The notes beneath the pieces were generated by a model. The model saw nothing but the letters and a program-made list of their open reading frames with translations, was not told where the DNA came from and searched no databases. The translations under genes were made by a program, and so were the position numbers. Below are positions 1-5,630 of a DNA stretch of 6,198 bases, one piece after another. The DNA lies in assembly GCA_021790495.1 (NCBI GenBank), contig JAJYGZ010000109.1, forward strand, positions 1-6,198, in the 5' to 3' direction. This DNA is from Actinomycetes bacterium. Its GTDB lineage: Bacteria > Actinomycetota > Acidimicrobiia > Acidimicrobiales > Acidimicrobiaceae. How positions within the stretch are numbered: position 1 is the stretch's first letter; each line of letters begins with the position of its first letter.

Positions 1-733
1 CTTCGGACTGCGCGGCCTCACACTCGTGATGCGGGAACAACAGATCGTAACCGCCGCCATGAATGTCGATGCTCTCGCCCAAGTCCCTCATCGCAAGAGC
101 TGAACACTCGATATGCCAGCCCGGTCTTCCTGGTCCATAACGCGAATCCCATGCCGGCTCATCGTCCAGCGATCGTTGCCAAAGCACGAAATCCAACGGA
201 TCGTCCTTGTTGGGATCGTCGATGTTTCCGCCTCGTTCGGCGGCGAAGGCGAGCATCGATTCGCGATCGAGATGGCTGATCTTGCCGAATTCGCGGTACC
301 GAGAGACGTCAAAATAGACCGATCCGCCCCGTTCATATGCGTAACCCGCGTCGACAATCCTGCCGATCATCAACAAAATATCGGCTATGGCCGAAGTGGC
401 TCGGGGCTCTGAAAACGGCGCCATCAGCCCGAGATCACGCATGTCCATATCGAACCGAGCTATCTCGGTAGCTGCCAGATCCAGATAATTTACCCCGAGC
501 GATCGCGCCTTTGCGAGGATGGAATCGTCAACGTCGGTAATGTTTCGCACCCACCTGACCGGATATCCCTCGTCCATGAGGACGCGCTGGAGCAGGTCGA
601 ATGACAAAAATACCGCGGCATGCCCAAGATGCGAAGCGTCATAGGGAGTAATGCCACAGGTATACATGGTTACGACTTCACCCTTGGGGGCAAAGTCGCG
701 TACCGCTTGGGAGGCGGAATCGAAAAGCTTCAT
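1..733 (-). CDS. mshC: MshC-type cysteine ligase of mycothiol synthesis (3' part beyond window)
   Basis: Class I aminoacyl-tRNA-synthetase-like enzyme, most likely L-cysteine:1D-myo-inositol-2-amino-2-deoxy-glucopyranoside ligase, which joins cysteine to GlcN-Ins in an ATP-dependent, cytosolic step of mycothiol synthesis. The first 244 residues are visible and the C-terminal part with the KMSKS loop lies outside. Seen: CGITPYDASHLGHA (residues 26-39) with the HIGH-type motif, RNITDVDD (63-70), an AERGG...DPLDFVLW stretch (165-185), GPGRPGWHIECSA (200-212) and FPHHE (233-237). Cys26, Cys210 and His235 match the zinc ligands of the family; the Cys-to-His spacing of 25 is as in known MshC. The GITPYDA.HLGHA and AERGG...DPLD..LW signatures favour MshC over true cysteinyl-tRNA synthetase, which usually has CGPTVYD. 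The HHECEAAQSE end looks more CysS-like, so CysS remains the alternative. ATG start directly abuts the npdG stop. Confidence 0.85.
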   Translation of the reverse strand, partial: MKLFDSASQAVRDFAPKGEVVTMYTCGITPYDASHLGHAAVFLSFDLLQRVLMDEGYPVRWVRNITDVDDSILAKARSLGVNYLDLAATEIARFDMDMRDLGLMAPFSEPRATSAIADILLMIGRIVDAGYAYERGGSVYFDVSRYREFGKISHLDRESMLAFAAERGGNIDDPNKDDPLDFVLWQRSLDDEPAWDSRYGPGRPGWHIECSALAMRDLGESIDIHGGGYDLLFPHHECEAAQSE

Positions 734-1399
734 CTATGGCACCTTTATCCCTGAAAGTTGAATCGAGCTGCGCGTTTTGTAGCGAATGTTGACGTTTATC
801 AAAACTGCCGTCATAGCCTCAATCGCCAAAGCCGAGGAAAGATTCCCGGCGTCTACGCCTCGAGCACCCGGAATCTCTCCGATCAGGGAAATCACTCTAG
901 CCGTGGCACTCGGGAAGTCCGAGCAGACCAAAATATCAATCGGCAGCGGCGACTCAAAGGCACCTAGCTCTTTCGCGGGAGCGTGGTGGAACGCGCCGAC
1001 GACCTGAGAATTGGGGAGACACGCCGCAAGATGCTGCGCAACTGAGCCTCGCGGTAAAACCAGCGAGTTCATATTGTTGCCCTGCTTGTAGAGTGCGTTG
1101 ACCATTGAAACGACCACCTTGCCCCCGAGCGCATCGCCATGGGTAAGCGCGGCAGCCTCGGCTCCATCCCAGGGAGTCGCCATAACCACCACGTCGCAAG
1201 CCGCCGCCGCGGCGTTATCCATCCCGCTCAAAGTCTGCATCGCCGACGGTGAGCGCTTGGAGTGTTCTCTTACCACCTCTTGGGCTCGCGCCGCATCGCG
1301 CGATCCGATCACCACCGGATATCCGAGGGATGCAAAGCGAAGCGCAAGTGACGATCCAGCAGGACCTGTCCCTCCGATGACCCCGATACTTGCCTTCAA
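734..1399 (-). CDS. npdG: F420H2-dependent NADP reductase (NADPH:F420 oxidoreductase)
   Basis: Cytosolic enzyme moving hydride between reduced coenzyme F420 and NADP+. Seen from a TTG start at 1399: 221 residues, the usual size of this family. An N-terminal Rossmann loop GVIGGTGPAG lies at residues 6-15, followed by VVIGSRDAARA; the Ser-Arg after this beta strand binds the NADP 2'-phosphate in characterised members. A central VVVMATPW strand and the family-typical C-terminal NIRYKTRSSIQLSGI follow. The frame is also open to a GTG at 1420 (228 residues), but the extra residues would be encoded by the strong ribosome binding site itself, so TTG is preferred. The stop codon touches the mshC start with no gap, implying one operon. 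F420 reduction is probably not mechanistically linked to mycothiol, so the pairing may reflect shared redox or cofactor expression; that is inference. Confidence 0.9.
   Translation of the reverse strand: MKASIGVIGGTGPAGSSLALRFASLGYPVVIGSRDAARAQEVVREHSKRSPSAMQTLSGMDNAAAAACDVVVMATPWDGAEAAALTHGDALGGKVVVSMVNALYKQGNNMNSLVLPRGSVAQHLAACLPNSQVVGAFHHAPAKELGAFESPLPIDILVCSDFPSATARVISLIGEIPGARGVDAGNLSSALAIEAMTAVLINVNIRYKTRSSIQLSGIKVP
740..744 (-). promoter_or_regulatory. Ribosome binding site of mshC inside the npdG 3' end
   Basis: Read on the minus strand, AGGTG sits 6 bases before the ATG at 733 and lies within the last codons of npdG. Ribosomes ending npdG at the TAG (734-736) are therefore placed directly on the mshC start, which supports translational coupling and the choice of this ATG. 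Confidence 0.6.
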
Positions 1400-1404
1400 C
1401 TCTC

Positions 1405-1411
1405 TCCTCCC
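1405..1411 (-). promoter_or_regulatory. Strong ribosome binding site that selects the npdG TTG start
   Basis: On the minus strand GGGGAGGA lies just ahead of TTG (1397-1399), with GGAGG ending 6 bases before it. Such a purine-rich core at ideal spacing argues that translation begins at TTG and not at the GTG nine bases upstream of the motif. Confidence 0.65.
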
Positions 1412-1420
1412 CAATTGCAC

Positions 1421-1512
1421 ACAAAGCGCGCCACTCCCTTACTAAGGTGCAACTAGCGTGCATAAAGTACTTTGAGCTACTGAAATGCAAGGCTAAATGA
1501 CAGGAGGAAAAA
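1421..1512. promoter_or_regulatory. Divergent intergenic region between npdG-mshC and fabI, with palindrome
   Basis: About 90-110 bases must hold the promoters of both directions. AAAGTACTTT (1464-1473) is a perfect 10-bp palindrome near the middle and could be an operator. GTGCA occurs twice, 11 bases apart (1447-1451 and 1458-1462), about one helical turn. A weak plus-strand -10 candidate CATAAA (1461-1466) lies 16 bases from a poor TTACTA at 1439-1444. No promoter is convincing on its own, so assignment rests mainly on gene orientation. Confidence 0.4.
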
Positions 1513-2286
1513 ATGGGCATTTTGGACCAAAAGAAGATCCTCATTACCGGGGTCCTAAATGACCAGTCCCTAGCGTTTGCCGCCGCGGCGCAGGCCCAGG
1601 CAGAAGGAGCAGAAATACTCCTTACCGGGTTTGGGCGAGGAATGTCGATTACCGCGCGTGTCGCGCGCAAGCTGGATCCGGTGCCCGAGGTGCTTGAGCT
1701 AGACGTCTCGAATCCAGCGCACTTCGATTCGCTCCATGACCAAATCGCCACCCGTTTCGGTCGTCTGGATGGCGTCTTGCATTCGATTGGTTTCGCTCCA
1801 GCGCCGTGTCTGGATCCCGACATGTTCGTTGCCCAGTGGGAGGACGTCGCCACTGCGGTTCAGGTTTCCGCCTATTCTCTCGCCCCTCTCATAAAGGCGC
1901 TGTTGCCGCTGTTGACAAAAGGCACCTGCCCATCCGTTGTCGGGCTCGACTTCGACGCCACGCAGGCGTGGCCAGGATACAACTGGATGGGAATCGCCAA
2001 GGCTGCGCTCGAATCATTGAGCAGATACATGGCTCGTGAAGTCGGGAAGTACGGAGTCAGGGTGAATCTCATTTCCGCTGGACCGGTTAGGACCATCGCG
2101 GCAAAATCCGTCGGAGGATTTTCAGAGTTCGAGACGATTTGGGCACAGCGCGCACCTCTTGGATGGCAGGTAACCGATCCCAAACCCGTAGCCCGATCGA
2201 TCGTCGCATTGATGTCAGACTATTTCCCCGCGACCACAGGCGAAATAATTCACGTAGACGGTGGGTTCCACGCCGTTGGCGCCTAA
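1513..2286 (+). CDS. fabI: InhA-like NADH-dependent enoyl-ACP reductase
   Basis: Catalyses the last step of fatty-acid elongation (type II synthase), reducing trans-2-enoyl-ACP with NADH in the cytosol. The 257-residue product is an atypical short-chain dehydrogenase. Seen: ITGVLNDQSLAF (11-22), the FabI-type cofactor loop in place of a plain GxxxGxG; LLTGFGRG (36-43), close to InhA's LTGFDR; HSIGF (90-94), where Ser91 matches InhA Ser94; DFD (146-148); catalytic Tyr156 and Lys163 in YNWMGIAK; AGPVRT (189-194); and the ending TTGEIIHVDGG. It is about 12 residues shorter than InhA, with the deficit in the substrate-binding loop after RT, nearer to E. coli FabI. Start is supported by AGGAGG (1502-1507) five bases ahead of ATG. 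It stands alone on its strand and its stop overlaps that of the convergent neighbour. Family assignment is firm; long-chain InhA-like specificity is inferred. Confidence 0.93.
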   Translation: MGILDQKKILITGVLNDQSLAFAAAAQAQAEGAEILLTGFGRGMSITARVARKLDPVPEVLELDVSNPAHFDSLHDQIATRFGRLDGVLHSIGFAPAPCLDPDMFVAQWEDVATAVQVSAYSLAPLIKALLPLLTKGTCPSVVGLDFDATQAWPGYNWMGIAKAALESLSRYMAREVGKYGVRVNLISAGPVRTIAAKSVGGFSEFETIWAQRAPLGWQVTDPKPVARSIVALMSDYFPATTGEIIHVDGGFHAVGA

Positions 2287-2795
2287 CCCAGCTCCATTCG
2301 CTGCTGCAACTCCTCAGCCACGTCGTTCAAGAAGCTTCGGACGGTCGATTCTGCCATCTTGTGCATAAAAATTTTGTCGATCTTCTCGCCGAACGATCCG
2401 AGCGGAGCCCGATAGCTGCCACGAAGAGCCAGGCGAACACGCCCAGGCTCAAATTCGGCAAACTCCAAATCTCCTTCGAGGCGCGGAAATAAGAACGGCG
2501 TCGCGGTGGCCATCCAGGCAATCGGCACCAACAGCGCCCCCATGGCGTATCTCATCTCGCCGAGGCGAATGTCCACCTTCTTCGAGAGAATGCCCCCCGG
2601 CCCAACCCTGGTCATCAAACCCGGACTTGACAAGGAGCGCTCGGCAGTGACGCCCAACCAATTGCCGTGTTCGGTTTCCACCTGGGCGATCACCGAGGAA
2701 AATGGCGCCTTTATCTCTACGATGTCGAAGAGAAACGTCGCCGATCCCTCTTCGGGTTCCACCTGTGACGAATCCAATTTCTCACCACTTTGCAT
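2283..2795 (-). CDS. SRPBCC/START-like domain protein of unknown function
   Basis: A 170-residue soluble protein with no signal peptide. Seen: alternating beta-strand-like stretches (for example ATFLFDIVEIKAPFSSVIA near residue 20, then LEGDLEFAEF and VRLALRGSY around 105-130) followed by a C-terminal amphipathic helix, FMHKMAESTVRSFLNDVAEE. The RGSYRAPLGSFGEKID turn before that helix resembles the G-Y-x-P-P-L-G element of SRPBCC (polyketide-cyclase/START-like) lipid-binding proteins. That assignment comes from pattern and topology, not a catalytic motif, and no ligand can be named. The start ATG at 2795 has only a G-rich stretch upstream as a possible ribosome binding site. The gene converges on fabI and shares bases 2283-2286 with it, the stop codons overlapping. 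Confidence 0.7.
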   Translation of the reverse strand: MQSGEKLDSSQVEPEEGSATFLFDIVEIKAPFSSVIAQVETEHGNWLGVTAERSLSSPGLMTRVGPGGILSKKVDIRLGEMRYAMGALLVPIAWMATATPFLFPRLEGDLEFAEFEPGRVRLALRGSYRAPLGSFGEKIDKIFMHKMAESTVRSFLNDVAEELQQRMELG

Positions 2796-3211
2796 CGCGC
2801 TAAACCCCCCACCGCCACCGAACCCGAAGGCACCGGAGCGCGAATTCCTCGATCGGTAACTTCAAAATGTCCCAAAAGGCACTTGCCGTCGACCCGGCGT
2901 TCGCGTAAACTTGGAGTTTCCCCCTCGATCCGAACCGGATCATTTTCGGCAATCGCCCTTCGCATCAATTTTTGCCCGTATTGCAACCGAATCCTTAGGG
3001 ACAAAGGTCACATTCATTACTCATCGCCCACATTCGTCTGGTCGCTTCGACTCGCAATTCACTATCTGCCCAGGCGAAACGGCGGAGTTCGCACGGAACG
3101 CGGGCCTATCAGCCTTGTCATCTCTAAGCCGGTCAGCTCGGCTCTTCTCGCGAATTCGCCCCAGATGCGGCCAGATGAGCCGCGCACCAATAATTTCACC
3201 CAGGAGACCTG
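2796..3211. other. Gene-free stretch, with one weak plus-strand open frame
   Basis: No gene can be supported in these 416 bases, which must hold the promoters of the SRPBCC-like gene and of the exported-protein gene. One plus-strand frame stays open from a TTG at 2790 to TGA at 3210-3212. It contains a zinc-ribbon-like INFCPYCNRIL plus an upstream Cys, and its stop overlaps the next ATG (TGATG). It has no ATG, no ribosome binding site and a basic, low-order composition, so it is not called. No clear promoter or terminator was found. Confidence 0.4.
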
Positions 3212-4075
3212 ATGCATCGGCACAAATTATTCGCGAAAAAACTCGCCGCTCTTTTGCAGTTGGTGATGATATCCCTCGCGGCATTCTGGTTTGGCCAGAC
3301 TCCCGCGGGGGCCGCTTCGACGATTTCGTCGGCTGGCAACGGCGGAGGCTACACCATCACCCTCTATACCTTGACCAGTGCGACGGCCCCTGGAAATCCC
3401 GGCTCGCGATCTACCGCCACGGCTCCAAATGGGAAAACGCTGTATCCGGTAATGTACCCAACTGTCACCACTAATTCGAAGTTATTCTCCAACGCACCCT
3501 GTATCGCCGTCTACTTCGCGTACTACTCGAGCACGCTTCAGGCGTCCGCACGCCAAATGCCGCCCCAACTCTGGTTCACGCTTAGCCGTCGCTATCCCCC
3601 TTGCCAATACCGGACAACCTCGTTCACGACCCCACCATCAAAGCCTCGTCTCAGCATTACTTCCTACGTCAACACGATTACGCGACAGCTCCCGTCTCCT
3701 CACCCTGCGATGGATCCCCAGTTCGGCCTGGTCGGACTCAATTCGTACTTGACGACCGGGGCAACGCTAAGCGACACGCTTTGGGTCCCGAGCCCTGCCG
3801 GCACGATTCGTGCGGTTGCCAACGGTACGCTAAGCGCCGATTTCGGCGACGGCACCGCGCCAGTCGGACCTACAACCGATGTCGGCGGTCCGTGGCCCGG
3901 AGGCCACTTGGTACATGCCTACGGTGGCACCGGCTGCTACGCAATTTCGGTTATCGAAAACTGGAGCGTGTCCTACGACATAGGGGGCATTACCGGAACA
4001 TTGAACGGGTTGAGGACCTCGGGCGAAATTGCGTCCTATTGCGTCTACTCCACCGGGGCGGTAATGCTGCGCTAG
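3212..4075 (+). CDS. Exported protein with PKD-like FGDGT segment, function unknown
   Basis: A 287-residue secreted or surface protein. Seen: a classical Sec signal peptide with basic n-region (RHKLFAKK), hydrophobic core LAALLQLVMISLAAFWF (11-27) and a likely cleavage after Ala34 in TPAGA-AS. There is no lipobox Cys and no second membrane segment, so release or wall association is likely. The mature part is rich in Thr, Ser, Pro and Gly. It ends in a beta-rich region with LSADFGDGTAPV (207-218), then GGHLVHAY and CYAISVIENWSVSYDIGG. This order recalls PKD-like domains in exported actinobacterial proteins. Four Cys (97, 131, 242, 277) could form two disulfides. AGGAG (3202-3206) lies five bases before the ATG, fixing the start. 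The gene stands alone and its partner or ligand cannot be named. Confidence 0.8.
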   Translation: MHRHKLFAKKLAALLQLVMISLAAFWFGQTPAGAASTISSAGNGGGYTITLYTLTSATAPGNPGSRSTATAPNGKTLYPVMYPTVTTNSKLFSNAPCIAVYFAYYSSTLQASARQMPPQLWFTLSRRYPPCQYRTTSFTTPPSKPRLSITSYVNTITRQLPSPHPAMDPQFGLVGLNSYLTTGATLSDTLWVPSPAGTIRAVANGTLSADFGDGTAPVGPTTDVGGPWPGGHLVHAYGGTGCYAISVIENWSVSYDIGGITGTLNGLRTSGEIASYCVYSTGAVMLR

Positions 4076-4445
4076 GCGCAATTCTGGGTTGGCCAAGATC
4101 CGGATTGCAAGTGGGACTCAATAGTGAATTACCTCGCTCCGTAAACATTTTGATGCCGGCATGATAGATTGCCCGTGGACCCATGCCGCTGAACCACCAG
4201 CGCGGAAGTCTGGTGGTTCTCGTCCCATGTTCTCGCCAAACCCCCGAGGAGTCCCACTCGGCAGCCGCAAAGTGACAAAGTATGGGTATCTGGCAAGGAA
4301 TCGAAACTTCGAATGGCTCACCCAAAGTTGTCCGCCTGGTCAATTCCCCCACGACGTGGCGATGCGACCCTGGCCCCAGGCATCACAACGCCAACGCTCT
4401 GCGGCGGTCGCCGACGGACATCCCTGGATCATGGCCGCTTTGTCG
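4076..4445. other. Gene-free stretch between the exported-protein gene and the toxin remnant
   Basis: No reading frame on either strand resembles a known family; open frames here are short, basic and unsupported by ribosome binding sites. The only structure seen is the hairpin at 4191-4219, listed separately. The right end holds whatever lay downstream of the AbiEii gene and may be decayed accessory DNA. Confidence 0.5.
4191..4219 (+). terminator. Perfect 10-bp hairpin, possible terminator of the exported-protein gene
   Basis: GAACCACCAG (4191-4200) and CTGGTGGTTC (4210-4219) are exact inverted repeats with a 9-base loop. It lies about 115 bases after the stop of the exported-protein gene. 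Only a weak T-rich tail follows (TCTCGT) and none on the other side, so intrinsic termination is possible but unproven. A protein site or mRNA-end structure is the alternative. Confidence 0.45.
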
Positions 4446-5158
4446 CTAGTCGATCGCCGTATGACGATGAGTTGCTGGCTCACCATCCCCTCCCGCTTCG
4501 GGCACCGCTGGGACCACCCATGCGCGCGACTCTTTGTCCCATGACCCAACCGCTGTACCATCGAGCACCGGATCCAAAAAGGGACGCACGACGGCCAGGG
4601 CTTCGTCGAGAGTCAGTGCCACCATAAGAAGCGACCCGCCGTGCCTCCGCCGCATACCCCGGCTCCCACAGCACCCTGTCCGGCACGTCAAAGTGGTCGG
4701 GAAGGACCACGCCCCGCCTGTCGAACTCCGATCGAATCGCGGTGGTCTGAGCGTTCCCCGGAACCGATGCTCCGGTGACGATCGCGACCAGATCGACTAG
4801 ATCTCGGTAGCGCGTGGACGGTCGTCGGTCTCGTCCGTGGAGCTCGTACGTTGCGACGACTTTGTCGGCGACGTGATCGAGCAATGGATAGGCGCGGTAT
4901 CCGCGCTGTTCGACCGCAGGAATGACCCCTCGGGCAAGGGGTAGCACATCCTCTGGATCCCCTCTCATATGAAGATCGGCTCCGACCAGATCGACGTGGA
5001 ACTCTACCCAAGTCGTGGCTCCGATCACGGCATTGACGGGTAGCCGCACGGCGTCATTCCCGATTGGCAACCCACCGCCGATCACGAATTGGAACCAGTC
5101 TCCGATGTCGATTAGGGCAGCTCGTCCGAGGTCATCCTCGGCCTGGGGTGCGTCGTCC
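4446..5158 (-). pseudogene. Broken AbiEii-type nucleotidyltransferase toxin gene
   Basis: Remnant of an AbiEii/AbiGii-family toxin; intact members are nucleotidyltransferases paired with an AbiEi-type antitoxin in type IV systems. Seen in the main frame: DDLGRAALIDIGDWFQF, VEFHVDLVGADL, AYPLLDHVADKVVATYELHG and STRYRDLVDLVAI, matching the family core including the ADK lysine and the RDLVDL aspartates. After GYAAEARRVAS the frame runs into unrelated residues. The expected C-terminus, LTLDEALAVVRPFLDPVLDG then GSWDKESRAWVVPA, continues in another minus frame from about 4616 to TAG at 4446-4448, so there is a one-base frameshift at about 4617-4640. The N-terminal GG and DxD catalytic motif is absent. 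The frame remains open to a TTG at 5211, but residues beyond about 5158 are antisense to intron sequence. No antitoxin gene is seen. Confidence 0.85.
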
Positions 5159-5269
5159 AAAGGCCCTTGGCGACTGGCCAACACGTATGTGTTATCGATC
5201 GCTCTTTCCAATGCCTACTGGACAGATGCTGGCCTGGAAGGCATCAAATCCACATGGTCTCGCGCTTGA
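5159..5269 (+). pseudogene. C-terminal fragment of group II intron reverse transcriptase/maturase
   Basis: The plus-strand frame ending at TGA 5267-5269 reads KGPWRLANTYVLSIAL, then SNAYWTDAGLEGIKSTWSRA. This matches the W-R-L-A-N/S-x-x-x-x-x-x-A-L-x-N-x-x-x-x-x-x-G-L pattern at the very end of class C intron-encoded proteins, which complete their coding region just before domain V, as here (14 bases away). About 36 codons remain of an expected 400 or more; all reverse transcriptase motifs, including YADD, are gone. The frame stays open leftwards to 5015, but that part is antisense to the AbiEii remnant and is not intron-like. Confidence 0.75.
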
Positions 5270-5283
5270 AACGCACATGACGA

Positions 5284-5315
5284 ACCGCCGGATGCGGGCC
5301 CGCATGTCCGGTGGT
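5284..5315 (+). ncRNA. Group IIC intron domain V
   Basis: ACCGCCGGA (5284-5292) pairs with TCCGGTGGT (5307-5315), nine pairs including one G-U. Above it sits a two-base TG bulge on the 3' side (5305-5306) and a TGCG/CGCA stem closed by GGCC. A nine-pair lower helix, a two-base 3' bulge and an upper stem with tetraloop is the hallmark of domain V. The CGC within the lower stem matches the CGC catalytic triad of class C introns, which replaces AGC of other classes. The flanking CGAACCGCC...GGTGGTGTG wording is typical of this class. The upper stem is one pair shorter than the usual five and the tetraloop is not GNRA. Confidence 0.82.
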
Positions 5316-5346
5316 GTGGGTCGAGAGACACGGCCCCCTACCCAAT
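5316..5346 (+). ncRNA. Group IIC intron domain VI and 3' splice end
   Basis: GGGTCG (5318-5323) pairs with CGGCCC (5331-5336), with one G-U pair and a short purine-rich loop. CCTACCCAAT then follows, where A5340 would be the branch-point-type adenosine. Ending in AT fits the AY rule for group II 3' ends. The position directly behind domain V supports the call; the exact last base is inferred. Confidence 0.65.
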
Positions 5347-5630
5347 CACGGCCCGCGGATCTCGCCGCAGCTTCCACACCACAGTCCAGTCCAGACAAGC
5401 TGGAACTCACCCGAGTTGCAGCGGCAACGGCCTAAAGCGCTGCGCTGGCCTGCCGTGTCTTTATGTCATCTACGTGGCACAATTCCGAAGGTGGAGGGCA
5501 TTTGTGATCGCGACAAAACTCTATATGCCTTGGCCGATTCATCTGGCCTGGAGTGGCGCTACGTCGGTACTCCAAAGGTGGCTCTGCCTTCTAGCTGACG
5601 TATTTTTGGCATGATCAGGCACAGGTTTTA
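5347..5630. other. Gene-free stretch, the 3' exon side of the intron remnant
   Basis: No gene on either strand. In particular no minus frame resembles the missing N-terminus of the AbiEii protein, which argues against the intron simply having inserted into that gene. A plus frame open to 5596 crosses the intron end and has no family likeness. No poly-T terminator for the Fic gene is evident. Confidence 0.5.

Larger units (their letters stand above)
5159..5346 (+). mobile_element. 5'-truncated group IIC intron remnant
   Basis: The 3' end of a bacterial class C group II intron: the last codons of its reverse transcriptase/maturase, domain V, domain VI and a probable 3' end at CCTACCCAAT (5337-5346). 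Domains I-III and most of the intron-encoded protein are missing, so it can neither splice nor move by itself. The left edge coincides with the loss of AbiEii homology on the other strand. The exact junction could lie some bases to either side of 5158. Confidence 0.8.

Noticed and set aside
1215..1853. 212-residue minus-strand open frame
   Set aside because: It crosses npdG, the divergent promoter region and the fabI start; both real genes have clear family motifs, so this is a shadow.
2717..3004. 95-residue minus-strand frame upstream of the SRPBCC-like gene
   Set aside because: It overlaps the SRPBCC-like start region in another frame, is very Arg-rich and shows no family pattern.
3601..4164. 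187-residue plus-strand open frame
   Set aside because: Arg/His-rich shadow of the exported-protein gene in another frame, with no motif and no ribosome binding site.
4285..4325. tRNA T-loop-like TTCGAAT near 4306
   Set aside because: No paired T-stem, acceptor stem or anticodon arm can be formed on either strand.
5015..5158. Plus-strand frame as part of the intron-encoded protein
   Set aside because: This part is the antisense of the AbiEii core, which has strong family motifs; intron-like residues begin only at KGPWRLAN.
4480..5211. A single intact 243-residue AbiEii protein
   Set aside because: Its first ~17 residues are antisense to the intron maturase tail and its last ~45 are out of the family's frame. 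An in-frame TAG at 5215-5217 lies just before the TTG, and the DxD motif is missing.
5284..5315. Ordinary rho-independent terminator
   Set aside because: No T-run follows, and the bulge, nine-pair lower stem, flanking wording and preceding maturase tail all fit domain V.
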